Of a DNA stretch of 51,261 bases, positions 24,884 to 33,326 are shown one piece after another. Position numbers and translations under genes: made by a program. The stretch covers positions 1 to 51,261 of the forward strand of contig JABDGZ010000009.1 of assembly GCA_013285735.1 (NCBI GenBank). Reading direction: 5' to 3'. Numbering within the stretch: position 1 is the first letter of the stretch; each line of letters starts with the position of its first letter. The DNA is from Candidatus Omnitrophota bacterium. GTDB lineage: Bacteria > Omnitrophota > Gorgyraeia > Zapsychrales > Fredricksoniimonadaceae. Below the pieces are notes generated by a model. The model did not search any database. It worked only from the letters and a program-made list of their open reading frames with translations, and was not told the DNA's origin.

Positions 24884-24912
24884 ATAATAAATTTATTTCT
24901 CGAATAAAGCAA
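24884..24912 (-). promoter_or_regulatory. Promoter of the tRNA-Val/tRNA-Asp pair
   Basis: TTGCTT, 17 nt, TATTAT on the minus strand; transcription would start near 24877, about 7 nt before the tRNA-Val 5' end. It sits directly after the permease stop codon. Confidence 0.6.
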
Positions 24913-24916
24913 GTGT

Positions 24917-26362
24917 TTAATCTTTACTACTAAGCTTGCTGTTAAACCGGCTATACGTAAAATAAATAATCAAACCAATAACAAGCCAAATCAAAAGACG
25001 CCACCAGGTCTCAGCATCCAGTGAGGTCATCATCGCTAGGCACACTAAAATACCTAAAATAGGAAACTGTGGAAAACAAGGGCATTTGTACGCCCTCGGT
25101 ATATCCGGATGAGTGTATCGCAAAATCATGACCCCCGCACAGACAATGATAAAGGCCAACAGCGTGCCGATGGATGTCATGTTTCCTAATTTAGAGATGG
25201 GAAAGAATCCGGCAAAAAAACTCACGAAAAGCATGAACACTAAATTTGTCCGCCACGGGGTGCGCCATTTGGGATGAATGTCTGAAAATAATTTAGGCAA
25301 AAGCCCATCGCGTGACATAGCATAAAAAATACGTGACTGGCCTAACAACATCACCAAAATCACCGACGTAAATCCACCAATGATCCCAAGTTTGACCAAA
25401 ATATGTAGCCAAGGATATGGCGTCAAATCAATAGCTGTCGCCACAGGCGCGGCATCGCCCCGCATCAATTTATAATTCAACATGCCGGTCAACACAAAGG
25501 CAAACAAGATATACAAAATGGTACAAATGATCAAAGAACCGATAATGCCTCGAGGGATGTCCCGTTGGGGATGATGCGCTTCCTGGGCCGCGACTGAAAC
25601 CGTATCAAAACCAATATAGGCAAAAAATATAATCCCTGCCGCGCGCATGATGCCGCTAAAACCAAATTCTCCAAATGTACCCGTATTAGGCGGAATAAAA
25701 GGCACGTAATTACTGGGTTTAATATAATGAAAACCAACAACGATAAAGGTCAGCACCACCGCGAGTTTGATAACAACGATTACGTCATTGACTGTTGCTG
25801 ATTCCTTGATCCCCAGCATTAATAAAAGAGAAATCAATACAATGATCAACATGGCCGGGACATTGACTATCCCGTGCGCTTGGCTGCCGTCAGGCATCGT
25901 CACTATATCATAGGGACAAGCGGCTAATCGTACCGGGATAGTGACCCCAAAATCATGCAAAAAAGAACCCACATACCTTGACCAGCTAACCGCCACGACG
26001 GCCGAGGCTACCGCGTATTCCAAAACCAAATCCCAGCCAATGATCCAGGCAAAGAATTCCCCCATCGTCGCATAAGCATAGGTATAGGCAGAGCCTGCCA
26101 CAGGAATCATCGATGCTAACTCGCTATAGCACATGCCTGCAAAGGTGCAGCCGATAGCCGCCACCACGAACGAAAGCACCACCGCTGGTCCCGCGTTTTC
26201 TGCCGCGGCAATACCCGTCAGAGAAAACAGGCCTGCCCCGATGATGGCCCCTATCCCTAAAGACACTAAATTAAGCGCACCCAGGGAACGCTTTAATTGA
26301 TATTCCCCGCCCTCGGCAGTTTCAATTAATTGACTGATGGGCTTTTTGATAAAAAGATTCAC
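24917..26362 (-). CDS. APC-family amino acid permease
   Basis: 481 residues with about 12-13 membrane helices. The substrate-binding unwound helix GIGAIIGAGLFSLTG near residue 40 and FFAYIGFDTVSVAAQEAHHP around residue 245 are typical of the cationic amino acid transporter branch (YfnA/CAT type). It would take up amino acids by proton coupling. The start overlaps pyrF by 4 nt, so it is co-transcribed with the pyrimidine genes; why a permease is attached to them is not clear, although amino acids such as aspartate or glutamine feed that pathway. Confidence 0.92.
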   Translation of the reverse strand: MNLFIKKPISQLIETAEGGEYQLKRSLGALNLVSLGIGAIIGAGLFSLTGIAAAENAGPAVVLSFVVAAIGCTFAGMCYSELASMIPVAGSAYTYAYATMGEFFAWIIGWDLVLEYAVASAVVAVSWSRYVGSFLHDFGVTIPVRLAACPYDIVTMPDGSQAHGIVNVPAMLIIVLISLLLMLGIKESATVNDVIVVIKLAVVLTFIVVGFHYIKPSNYVPFIPPNTGTFGEFGFSGIMRAAGIIFFAYIGFDTVSVAAQEAHHPQRDIPRGIIGSLIICTILYILFAFVLTGMLNYKLMRGDAAPVATAIDLTPYPWLHILVKLGIIGGFTSVILVMLLGQSRIFYAMSRDGLLPKLFSDIHPKWRTPWRTNLVFMLFVSFFAGFFPISKLGNMTSIGTLLAFIIVCAGVMILRYTHPDIPRAYKCPCFPQFPILGILVCLAMMTSLDAETWWRLLIWLVIGLIIYFTYSRFNSKLSSKD

Positions 26363-27078
26363 CTTTTCATCTCCTCTAAAATCTTTAACGCTGCTGTACG
26401 GGGGGATGGGGCTTGGAGAATAGGTCTGCCTACCACTAAAAAATTACTGCCTTGTTGTATAGCCGCCTGAGGCGTTGCTACCCGCTTCTGGTCATTTAAA
26501 GAGGCGTCCGCAGGGCGGATACCCGGAGTTACAATTAAAAAATCTTTCCCCAATTCTCGACGGATAAGTGCTGCTTCTTCAACGGATGCAACCACACCAT
26601 CCAGGCCAGCTGCTTTGGCTAATCGGGCACGCTCAAGCACCAGGGCTTCTAAATTAGCTTCTTTAGCCGTACTGGTCAACACCGTAACACCGACGATCAA
26701 AGGCCGCGTGACACCCAATGCCTTGGCTTGAGCTTGAGCTGCTTGAACGGCGGCTTCGAGCATTTCTTTGCCGCCTACCGTGTGCACGGTCATCATATAC
26801 AAAGGGGCAAAACCCGTATCACCATTGGGGCTGACACTTAAACCCACCGCACTCTTAACTGCTGAAGCCACGGTGTTGGGAATATCATGGAATTTCAAAT
26901 CTAAAAAAACCTTCTTTCCCCTGGATTGCAAATAACGGGTAATAAAAGGACCGTGTGCTGTAAACATCTGGCTGCCGACTTTAAAAATCTCAACAGAATC
27001 TGCCAATTCATCAATAAGCACGCGGGCTTCTTCAAAGGTTTCAAGGTCTAAGGCTAAAATTAATTGGGTTTTCTTCAT
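26359..27078 (-). CDS. pyrF: Orotidine-5'-phosphate decarboxylase
   Basis: 239 residues. ALDLETFEEA at the start, the catalytic LDLKFHDIPNTV (K-x-x-D) near residue 60, TVHTVGG, VTPGIRP and the phosphate-binding VVGRPILQA near the C-terminus are all present, giving a class I OMP decarboxylase. It makes UMP from OMP, the last step of the pathway. It overlaps pyrD and the permease gene by 4 nt on each side. Length is normal. Confidence 0.97.
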   Translation of the reverse strand: MKKTQLILALDLETFEEARVLIDELADSVEIFKVGSQMFTAHGPFITRYLQSRGKKVFLDLKFHDIPNTVASAVKSAVGLSVSPNGDTGFAPLYMMTVHTVGGKEMLEAAVQAAQAQAKALGVTRPLIVGVTVLTSTAKEANLEALVLERARLAKAAGLDGVVASVEEAALIRRELGKDFLIVTPGIRPADASLNDQKRVATPQAAIQQGSNFLVVGRPILQAPSPRTAALKILEEMKR

Positions 27079-27980
27079 CGCTTTAAGCTTCCTATGATCT
27101 CGCGGATATCGCTGATCTTGTTTTCTTTCATAAAAACCTCAATCCCCTCTAGGACATCGACGGGCGCGCGGGGATTAACAAAATTTGACGTCCCCACCGC
27201 AACCATGGACGCGCCGGCAATAAGGAATTCCAGAGCGTCCAGAGCTGTCATAATCCCTCCCATACCGATCACAGGTATTTTAACTTGAGAGGCCACCCTT
27301 TGCACCATATAAACCGCAATGGGCCGAATAGCAGGTCCTGATAATCCGCCGGTAAAATTACCTATACGGCTTTTGCGGGTCTTGATATCAATGGCCATCG
27401 CCGTAAATGTATTGATTAAACTCACTGCATCAGCGCCTCCCTCTTGGGCGGCCTGGGCAATTTCAGCGATATCCGTCACATTAGGGGACAACTTGGCAAT
27501 AATAGGAAATTTAGACAAAGATTTCATTTTTTTGACTAACCTTGTCGTGGCCTCAGGGTCCTGAGCCACCAAAACTTTGTGCTTAAGATTAGGGCATGAT
27601 AGGTTCAACTCAATGGCTGCAATTCCATGTTGAGCATTTAATTTTTCAACAATCCCAACAAATTGTTCTTCATCGTGCCCCAGGATGCTGATAATCAAGG
27701 GCGCTCCAATTTTCTTTAACGCAGGCAATTTTTGGGTGATAAAACCGTCAATGCCGGGATTTTCGATGCCGATAGCATTGATCATTCCCGATGGTGTTTC
27801 AAAAATACGCACGGGCTGATTGCCCACCTGGGGATGAAAGGTCACGGTCTTAGGGATAATGGCCCCAAGCCTTTTGACCTCTTCAAGATTATAGTAACGC
27901 TCTGCATGGCCGAAGGTACCGGAAGCCACGGTCACTGGATTGGGAAAAGTTGCATTACCTATCTTTATAGTCAAATTCAT
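27075..27980 (-). CDS. pyrD: Dihydroorotate dehydrogenase, class 1B catalytic subunit
   Basis: 301 residues. FMN-barrel features: TVASGTFGH, KTVTFHPQ, NAIGIENPG, and ELNLSCPN, where the Cys is the active-site base of class 1 enzymes, plus IPVIGMGGI and VAVGTSNF at the phosphate site. Class 1B is indicated by the adjacent pyrK, which supplies the NAD-linked electron transfer subunit. It oxidises dihydroorotate to orotate in the cytoplasm. One nt separates it from pyrK. Confidence 0.96.
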   Translation of the reverse strand: MNLTIKIGNATFPNPVTVASGTFGHAERYYNLEEVKRLGAIIPKTVTFHPQVGNQPVRIFETPSGMINAIGIENPGIDGFITQKLPALKKIGAPLIISILGHDEEQFVGIVEKLNAQHGIAAIELNLSCPNLKHKVLVAQDPEATTRLVKKMKSLSKFPIIAKLSPNVTDIAEIAQAAQEGGADAVSLINTFTAMAIDIKTRKSRIGNFTGGLSGPAIRPIAVYMVQRVASQVKIPVIGMGGIMTALDALEFLIAGASMVAVGTSNFVNPRAPVDVLEGIEVFMKENKISDIREIIGSLKR

Positions 27981-27981
27981 A

Positions 27982-28758
27982 TTAATGAAATTTTACCTCA
28001 TCCAGATCAAATGCTGGACCGTCGTAACAAACTGTCTTAAAACCATGCTTGGTCTCAATCGAACATCCCAGGCATGCCCCTAACGCACAGGCCATGATCT
28101 CTTCACAAGCAGCCTGACCAGGGATATGGTGTTGGACAGCAAATACCTGCACTGCCTTCATCATAGGATTAGGCCCGCAGGTGTATATAAATGTAGAGCT
28201 GGGATCTTTGTTAATCTTATCAAATAAAACACTCACACGTCCCTTGATCCCGACGGAACCATCGTCCGTGGCAATATGGACCTTCACCCCATTGTCTTTA
28301 AATTCTTTCATGGGATAGACATGACCCCGGTCGCGGCCGCCAAAGAGCAAGACAAGATCGTATTTTTTCTTTTTTAATACATCGGAAAGAATAAGCATCG
28401 GCGCAATACCAATGCCGCCGGCAATCAATACTACCTGTTTGGTGCTCGCCGGAGGCAGTGCGAATGGCGTCCCTAAAGGCCCTAGAACATCAATGATATC
28501 CCCTTTTTTCTTTAAAGAAAGCAGTCGTGTGCCTGGGCCTATGGCATCATAGAAAATCTCAACATATTTTTGGGCACGGTAAACACTAAAAGGACGGCGG
28601 AAGAATGGCTGTAGACCCTGATCATCTGTGCGGATATGCACAAATTGGCCGGGATTGACCTCGCCGGCTAAATCAGGGGCATCAAAAACCATACGCCAAT
28701 ATTGCGGGGAAAGCTTTTCATTGACGAGGACTTTATATTTATTTTGGATCTTTTCCAT
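27982..28758 (-). CDS. pyrK: Dihydroorotate dehydrogenase electron transfer subunit
   Basis: About 258 residues. FAD-binding barrel with FFRRPFSVYRA, NAD-binding IAGGIGIAPM and FGGRDRG, then a C-terminal [2Fe-2S] site CEEIMACALGACLGCSI with a later Cys (TVCYDGP). This is the PyrK layout that passes electrons from PyrD to NAD+. I start at the ATG at 28758; a GTG at 28797 would overlap mutM, and neither has a clear ribosome site. Confidence 0.95.
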   Translation of the reverse strand: MEKIQNKYKVLVNEKLSPQYWRMVFDAPDLAGEVNPGQFVHIRTDDQGLQPFFRRPFSVYRAQKYVEIFYDAIGPGTRLLSLKKKGDIIDVLGPLGTPFALPPASTKQVVLIAGGIGIAPMLILSDVLKKKKYDLVLLFGGRDRGHVYPMKEFKDNGVKVHIATDDGSVGIKGRVSVLFDKINKDPSSTFIYTCGPNPMMKAVQVFAVQHHIPGQAACEEIMACALGACLGCSIETKHGFKTVCYDGPAFDLDEVKFH

Positions 28759-28774
28759 GAATTTTTTTAGTATA

Positions 28775-29584
28775 TCATTTTTTCTGGCAATGCCCACAAT
28801 AAAATGTGCTTCTGCCTGCCTGAGTTATCCGTAAAATAGTTTGCTGACAGCGAGGACAAGGCAAGCCCTCTCGTGCATAAACCGCCAGCCGCTCATTGAA
28901 CCGGCCTTTTTTACCAGCACCGTCACGGTAATTACGCATGGAAGAACCCCGATGAGCGATTGCTTCTTTGAGAACCTCAATAATTTGATGATGAATAATT
29001 TTAATCTGTGCCAGGCTAATGCGGCAGGCTTGCTGTTTAGGACTTACCTGACTGCGGAAAAGGATCTCACATGCGTAGATATTACCGATACCTGCTACAA
29101 AGGTGTGATCAAGCAGGACATTTTTGACAGGACGGCTTGTCTTGTGGAAATATTCCTGCATAAAGGCCGGCGTAAACTCTTTAGCAAAAGGTTCAGGGCC
29201 TAAAATATTAAAATGCTTAATCTCATCTAAAGCAGCAACCACGCGCAGCTGGCCAAAACGCCGTTGATCATTGTATAAAAGCCTGCTGCCATCGGAAAAA
29301 ATAAATTTGATCCTGGTGTGACGATCCTCCAAACCATTAAAGATGAGTTGCCCCGTCATCATGAGCTGGATGACTAAAAATTCTTCTGAAACCAACTGTA
29401 TAATGATTGCCTTGCCGCGGCGGGTTATTTTTTTGACAGCCTGATTTTTAAGCCGACGGCTAAAATCCCCTGCTTTTTGGCGTAAAAGAAAGGCATCGAG
29501 AACGATGCCTTCAGAAATTATTTTACGCTGAATGGATTTATTTAAATCACGGACAATGGTTTCAACTTCAGGAAGTTCAGGCAT
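28775..29584 (-). CDS. mutM: Formamidopyrimidine-DNA glycosylase
   Basis: 269 residues beginning MPELPEVETIV, with catalytic Pro2/Glu3 (after Met removal), a lysine in RRGKAIIIQL, QLMMTGQL, NDQRRFGQL, the helix-two-turn-helix GIGNIYACEILF, and a C-terminal zinc finger CPRCQQ...CGHC. It excises oxidised purines such as 8-oxoguanine. Every family residue I can check is present. Its position between a LOG-family gene and pyrK is a simple operon neighbour effect; its start overlaps the LOG gene by 8 nt. Confidence 0.97.
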   Translation of the reverse strand: MPELPEVETIVRDLNKSIQRKIISEGIVLDAFLLRQKAGDFSRRLKNQAVKKITRRGKAIIIQLVSEEFLVIQLMMTGQLIFNGLEDRHTRIKFIFSDGSRLLYNDQRRFGQLRVVAALDEIKHFNILGPEPFAKEFTPAFMQEYFHKTSRPVKNVLLDHTFVAGIGNIYACEILFRSQVSPKQQACRISLAQIKIIHHQIIEVLKEAIAHRGSSMRNYRDGAGKKGRFNERLAVYAREGLPCPRCQQTILRITQAGRSTFYCGHCQKK

Positions 29585-30050
29585 TCTGTAGCTTTTTGAT
29601 CAATTTTTTAATTTTTTCTTCTGCCTCGGCAACATTCTTGACGTCGATCATCCCCTCAATGTTCCAGTTGCCCAGATCAACAACAGGACGTCCGTACACT
29701 AAACCATAACAAATTTCAGAATTGGTACCAAAGCTTCCAGGCAAAGCAACGATAATGTCCGCAGAACAGGCCACAATGGTATTACGCGCATAACCAATGG
29801 ACGTAGGCAGGGAAATATCGATATACGAGTTAGCATCCCGCTTATCTTTGCCAGGCAAAATACCAATGGTCATGCCTCCGGCCTTTTTAGCTCCCATGGC
29901 TGCTGCTTCCATGGCACCACCCAACCCGCCGCAGACTAAGACACAGCCTAATTCCGCGATCATTTTACCGACCGATTCTGCCAAATCTTCAACTCTGGAA
30001 CTAATGCTGCTGCCTCCGATGACTGAGATTGTGATCATTTGTTTTCGCAT
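29577..30050 (-). CDS. LOG/SLOG-family (TIGR00725-like) nucleotide-binding protein
   Basis: 157 residues: ISVIGGSSIS, then VLVCGGLGGAMEAAAMGAKK and ALPGSFGTNSEICYGLVYGRPVV. This matches the TIGR00725/SLOG family, whose PGGxGTxxE-type motif is altered here to PGSFGTNSE. Related LOG proteins hydrolyse cytokinin nucleotides or bind molybdopterin or nucleotides; no specific function can be assigned. First gene of the mutM-pyr transcript with a promoter at 30119-30146 and an AAGGAAAG ribosome site. Confidence 0.85.
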   Translation of the reverse strand: MRKQMITISVIGGSSISSRVEDLAESVGKMIAELGCVLVCGGLGGAMEAAAMGAKKAGGMTIGILPGKDKRDANSYIDISLPTSIGYARNTIVACSADIIVALPGSFGTNSEICYGLVYGRPVVDLGNWNIEGMIDVKNVAEAEEKIKKLIKKLQNA

Positions 30051-30118
30051 ATATCTCTTTCCTTAAAAAACTACATAATATTGCCCGTTGATGAACGATT
30101 CCATTTTTTATTTCTGAC

Positions 30119-30146
30119 ATTCTATCAATCCTCTCAAGCAAGTCAA
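30119..30146 (-). promoter_or_regulatory. Promoter of the LOG-mutM-pyrKDF operon
   Basis: TTGACT, 16 nt, TAGAAT on the minus strand; about 65 nt of leader to the ATG at 30050. Confidence 0.7.
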
Positions 30147-30182
30147 TGATGTCGTTTATATTCCCATTTTCGCCTTAATCTA

Positions 30183-30211
30183 TTGACTTCCTTATTTTAA
30201 AATCACATAAT
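30183..30211 (+). promoter_or_regulatory. Promoter of the SGNH hydrolase-like gene
   Basis: TTGACT, 17 nt, CATAAT on the plus strand, divergent from the LOG operon promoter. The leader to the ATG at 30266 is about 48 nt. Confidence 0.7.
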
Positions 30212-30265
30212 GGCTTTTATACTTTAAAAATTTAGAAATTTAAACGTTACATTCGTTTTTTAAAA

Positions 30266-31417
30266 ATGTTACCCAAGCTGCTTAAAAATATAGCACTAAA
30301 TTCACTGTTGGTCATTGGAAGCGTCCTCATTGGTTTTATTCTTGTTGAACTCACTTTCCGTCCACACAATCTCAAATTTGAAAATCTTATTTTAAAAGAG
30401 GATGATGACTTAGTTAACAAATTCTACGACAAACTATTTAAATATGATCCTACTCTTGGATGGCTCCCTTTGTCTAATGTGTCCGTTTCAAAATGGGGAA
30501 GTCAGGTAAAGACCTTAGATGACGGAATCCGCTCTAATGGTGCACCTACAGTATTAAATGACCATGCCCCAATTCTTGCCTTAGGAGATTCTTTCACCTT
30601 TGGTGATCAGGTTTCCGATGATAAAACCTGGCCATCGTATTTAGAACAACTGACTCATCGCAAGGTTTATAACGCGGGGGTTTCCAGTTACGGCATAGAT
30701 CAAGTTGTTTTGAGATTGGAAAAAGAAAATTTGATTAAGAAGTATAACCCGAAGATCATCATCCTGAGTATTATTTATGACGACATCCTGCGATGCATGC
30801 AAACAGTTAGGCATGGGGATTCAAAACCTTACTTCACACTAAAGAATGATGAATTGGTCCTTCAAAAACAACCTGCATCTGAGACGGTACGGTTAGATTG
30901 GTTTCGAAATATCTTTGGCTATAGTTATATCTGCCATAAATTAATGAGCGACAGGTTTCCTGACTATTGGTTTCGTGGAACCAGTCGAGAGTTCCGCACC
31001 ATACCAGGGGATTCTTTAAAAATAACCGAACTTTTATTTGATAGATTTATGCGTTCTACTCAATCAAAGGATGTTATTTTTCTCATTCAAGAACGAGCTC
31101 GGTGGGGTGATTTAGAGAGTCTTATCGATTATATAAGGAAGACCTACCCCAAGGTGCATGTTGTGTATTTAACGCCTACACTGATTCATCTTGAAAACAC
31201 CAATCCTCAGGAATACGACAGTTTTTTCTACGGCCACATGACCGCCGTGGGGAATAAATTTGTAGCTGAGATATTAGCCAAATACATACTGACGTTGCAT
31301 GATTATCAAAATCGAAGAATTATAAAACGCGCCCGGCGGGATTCGAACCTGCACCAGCAGCTCCGGAGGCTGCTGCCCTATCCATTAGGCTACGGGCGCA
31401 AAGTTTTTTCCCAATAG
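30266..31417 (+). CDS. Membrane-anchored SGNH/GDSL hydrolase-like protein
   Basis: 383 residues. A membrane anchor (about 8-28) is followed by an SGNH-type domain: ILALGDSFTFGDQV near residue 105 (block I Ser), an NAGVSSYGIDQ block, and FFYGHMTAVGNKFVAEIL near residue 325 for the His. These catalytic blocks suggest an ester hydrolase or O-acyl transferase acting outside the membrane. The reading frame then passes through the antisense strand of tRNA-Arg (31328-31399), so the last 30 or so residues are encoded by tRNA sequence and do not look like protein. The C-terminus was therefore probably rearranged. A long leader precedes the ATG, with no obvious ribosome site. Confidence 0.82.
   Translation: MLPKLLKNIALNSLLVIGSVLIGFILVELTFRPHNLKFENLILKEDDDLVNKFYDKLFKYDPTLGWLPLSNVSVSKWGSQVKTLDDGIRSNGAPTVLNDHAPILALGDSFTFGDQVSDDKTWPSYLEQLTHRKVYNAGVSSYGIDQVVLRLEKENLIKKYNPKIIILSIIYDDILRCMQTVRHGDSKPYFTLKNDELVLQKQPASETVRLDWFRNIFGYSYICHKLMSDRFPDYWFRGTSREFRTIPGDSLKITELLFDRFMRSTQSKDVIFLIQERARWGDLESLIDYIRKTYPKVHVVYLTPTLIHLENTNPQEYDSFFYGHMTAVGNKFVAEILAKYILTLHDYQNRRIIKRARRDSNLHQQLRRLLPYPLGYGRKVFSQ
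31328..31399 (-). tRNA. tRNA-Arg (CCG)
   Basis: Minus strand: acceptor GCGCCCG/CGGGCGC, D arm GCCTAATGGATAGGGC, anticodon arm GCAGC-CTCCGGA-GCTGC with anticodon CCG, T loop TTCGAAT. No CCA is encoded; the next bases are TTT. It lies wholly inside the reading frame of the SGNH gene on the other strand. Confidence 0.95.
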
Positions 31418-31442
31418 ATCACTTTGCCACTACAAACGGTGT

Positions 31443-31470
31443 ATTCTACCAACCATTTGAGCTAAGTCAA
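31443..31470 (-). promoter_or_regulatory. Candidate promoter of tRNA-Arg, overlapping a tRNA D-arm-like relict
   Basis: TTGACT, 16 nt, TAGAAT on the minus strand, 37-44 nt before the tRNA 5' end. The same bases read TAGCTCAAATGGTTGGTAGA, very like a tRNA D arm, and are followed by an anticodon-arm-like CAC-loop-GTG (31424-31442), but no T arm is present. So a decayed tRNA may have supplied this promoter, or the resemblance may be chance. Confidence 0.5.
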
Positions 31471-31534
31471 GATACCCTTAGCAGTGAAAAAATTGGACCA
31501 TTTGCCATTACTTCTTTGATAACTCCAAGTTTTA

Positions 31535-31563
31535 TTGACATCTTTATTAAAAAATTACATAAT
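31535..31563 (+). promoter_or_regulatory. Leaderless-type promoter
   Basis: TTGACA, 17 nt, CATAAT, then only 5 nt to the ATG at 31569. One of the best matches to consensus in the window. Confidence 0.75.
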
Positions 31564-31568
31564 TACTC

Positions 31569-33326
31569 ATGCCTTCGGATGAATTAAAGCATACCGCCCC
31601 CAAAAATAATTCTTCTTTAACCATCCTTCTTTTAAACATATCTTTTATCTGTGCCTTTGGAATTATTCTGCTCATCACCTTGCATGACCGCTCATGCATG
31701 CACAACGCCTTTACCTATCTGTCTTATTATATCCTTCTTGGCCTTACGGCCACTTGGGCAATATCTTTAATTAATCTCTACCAATATAAAAAATCCAATG
31801 CTTCTCTATTTATCCGCCGGCATTGGAAAGGGATTTTAATTTCATTCCTTTTGGCTTCTGTAACTTTTGTTTCCGTCCCCAAATATTTTCGGGTCCTAAG
31901 CGATGAAACAAATCTCTTGTCCGTTGCTAAATCCATGACCTACTATAAAACCGTAGAGAACTTCACTGAAGGGCGCTGGTATTTTGAGATGTATTGGTCC
32001 ACGCCCACCAAAAACACGGAAAAACGTCCGTTCCTTTTTCCCTTTTTTACATCCCTGCTTCATACACTTTTAGGCTATCACGTAGAAAATGTTTTTATTC
32101 TTAATTATTTTGCTTTATGGACCATGCTGTTCCTTCTCTATATTGCCATGCATCGCTCCCTAGGGAACCTCTGGAGCATTTCTGCCCTTATTTTAGTCGT
32201 GTCACAACCGGTCATTGCACTTACAGCTACCAGCGGGAGCGTTGAAATATTCAATCTTTTATTCATCCTTGCCTCTTTCCTGGCTCTACGGTATTTTTTA
32301 GATGATCCCAACCATAAAACTTTCATTGCTCTTGTAATGACACTTATCATGCTGGCCAATGTGCGTTATGAGTCTATTTTGTTTTTGGCCGTTACCCTGC
32401 TTTTCGTCACTGCTGGCGGGTATGTGAAACCTAAATTTTTATCCCAATCGCTTGCGTACGCGATAGCACCTTTTTTTCTACTCCCTTTAATATGGCAACG
32501 GATACTGCTTGCCTCAGAATCTGATCCCAACCTGGTAGGAGGTTCCTGGATTAAAGCATTCCAGTTCGATAATGCCCAGCATAATATAATCCTTTTCTTC
32601 AAATATATCCTTGAGACCAGCGGCCGCTTAGGATATGCCGGCATTATTGATATTGCCGGTATTCTTGCTGTTCTGGTGATTGGCTTTGTCTATTTATCCA
32701 AAGAAAGAAATTCGAAGTTACTTGTACTTTGGGCCTGTTCTATCGTCAGTCTTTCTATTTTATTCACCATTCTTATATTTTATCAAGGAGGTATCAATGA
32801 TCACCCCTTAAACGGCCGGCTTTATATTCCTATTTTAGTCCCTCTTTCAATTGCCCCTATTTATTTTGCTGCCCATATTTTAAAAGACAAGCAAAAATTG
32901 GCCGTTGGAACCCTCATCTTTTCTTTGGCCGTCTTTGTCTTCTACCATCCCATTGCTGTTGAAGATAGGCTGACAAACAATTTAATGATTATCCGCGAAT
33001 ACAGGTATGTTGATGCTTTTCTAAAGAAAAATGCAGATAAAAATACGCTTATCATCTGCGGCAGACCAGGACAGCTGATTGTATCTAATTACGGGGCGCT
33101 TTCCTATACTACAGCTAACAGGCAGGTGGATAATATTCTACGGCAGTTTAAAAATCATCTTTTTAGCAAAATTTATGTGATCCAGTCGATTGCTTACAAG
33201 AACAACTCCCCATTAAATGATAATGTGGTGAATTCCCGCTATCAACTTGAAACAGTTGATGAACTGCAGATCCTAGGCTCGTATTACTTTAGAATTTCTC
33301 AGGTGAAAGCCCTAAATTCAGTTTAA
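31569..33326 (+). CDS. GT39/ArnT-like GT-C membrane protein
   Basis: 585 residues with about 11 membrane segments. The first extracytoplasmic loop carries FRVLSDETNLLSVAKSM with the acidic DE pair typical of ArnT-like and PMT-type transferases, followed by KRPFLFPFFTSLLHTLLG (the RPxxxPxxx motif of the same family). A C-terminal soluble region starts near residue 480. It is thus a polyprenyl-phosphate sugar transferase candidate. The gene is leaderless by position. Its 3' end overlaps that of the convergent gene by 9 nt. Confidence 0.87.
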   Translation: MPSDELKHTAPKNNSSLTILLLNISFICAFGIILLITLHDRSCMHNAFTYLSYYILLGLTATWAISLINLYQYKKSNASLFIRRHWKGILISFLLASVTFVSVPKYFRVLSDETNLLSVAKSMTYYKTVENFTEGRWYFEMYWSTPTKNTEKRPFLFPFFTSLLHTLLGYHVENVFILNYFALWTMLFLLYIAMHRSLGNLWSISALILVVSQPVIALTATSGSVEIFNLLFILASFLALRYFLDDPNHKTFIALVMTLIMLANVRYESILFLAVTLLFVTAGGYVKPKFLSQSLAYAIAPFFLLPLIWQRILLASESDPNLVGGSWIKAFQFDNAQHNIILFFKYILETSGRLGYAGIIDIAGILAVLVIGFVYLSKERNSKLLVLWACSIVSLSILFTILIFYQGGINDHPLNGRLYIPILVPLSIAPIYFAAHILKDKQKLAVGTLIFSLAVFVFYHPIAVEDRLTNNLMIIREYRYVDAFLKKNADKNTLIICGRPGQLIVSNYGALSYTTANRQVDNILRQFKNHLFSKIYVIQSIAYKNNSPLNDNVVNSRYQLETVDELQILGSYYFRISQVKALNSV

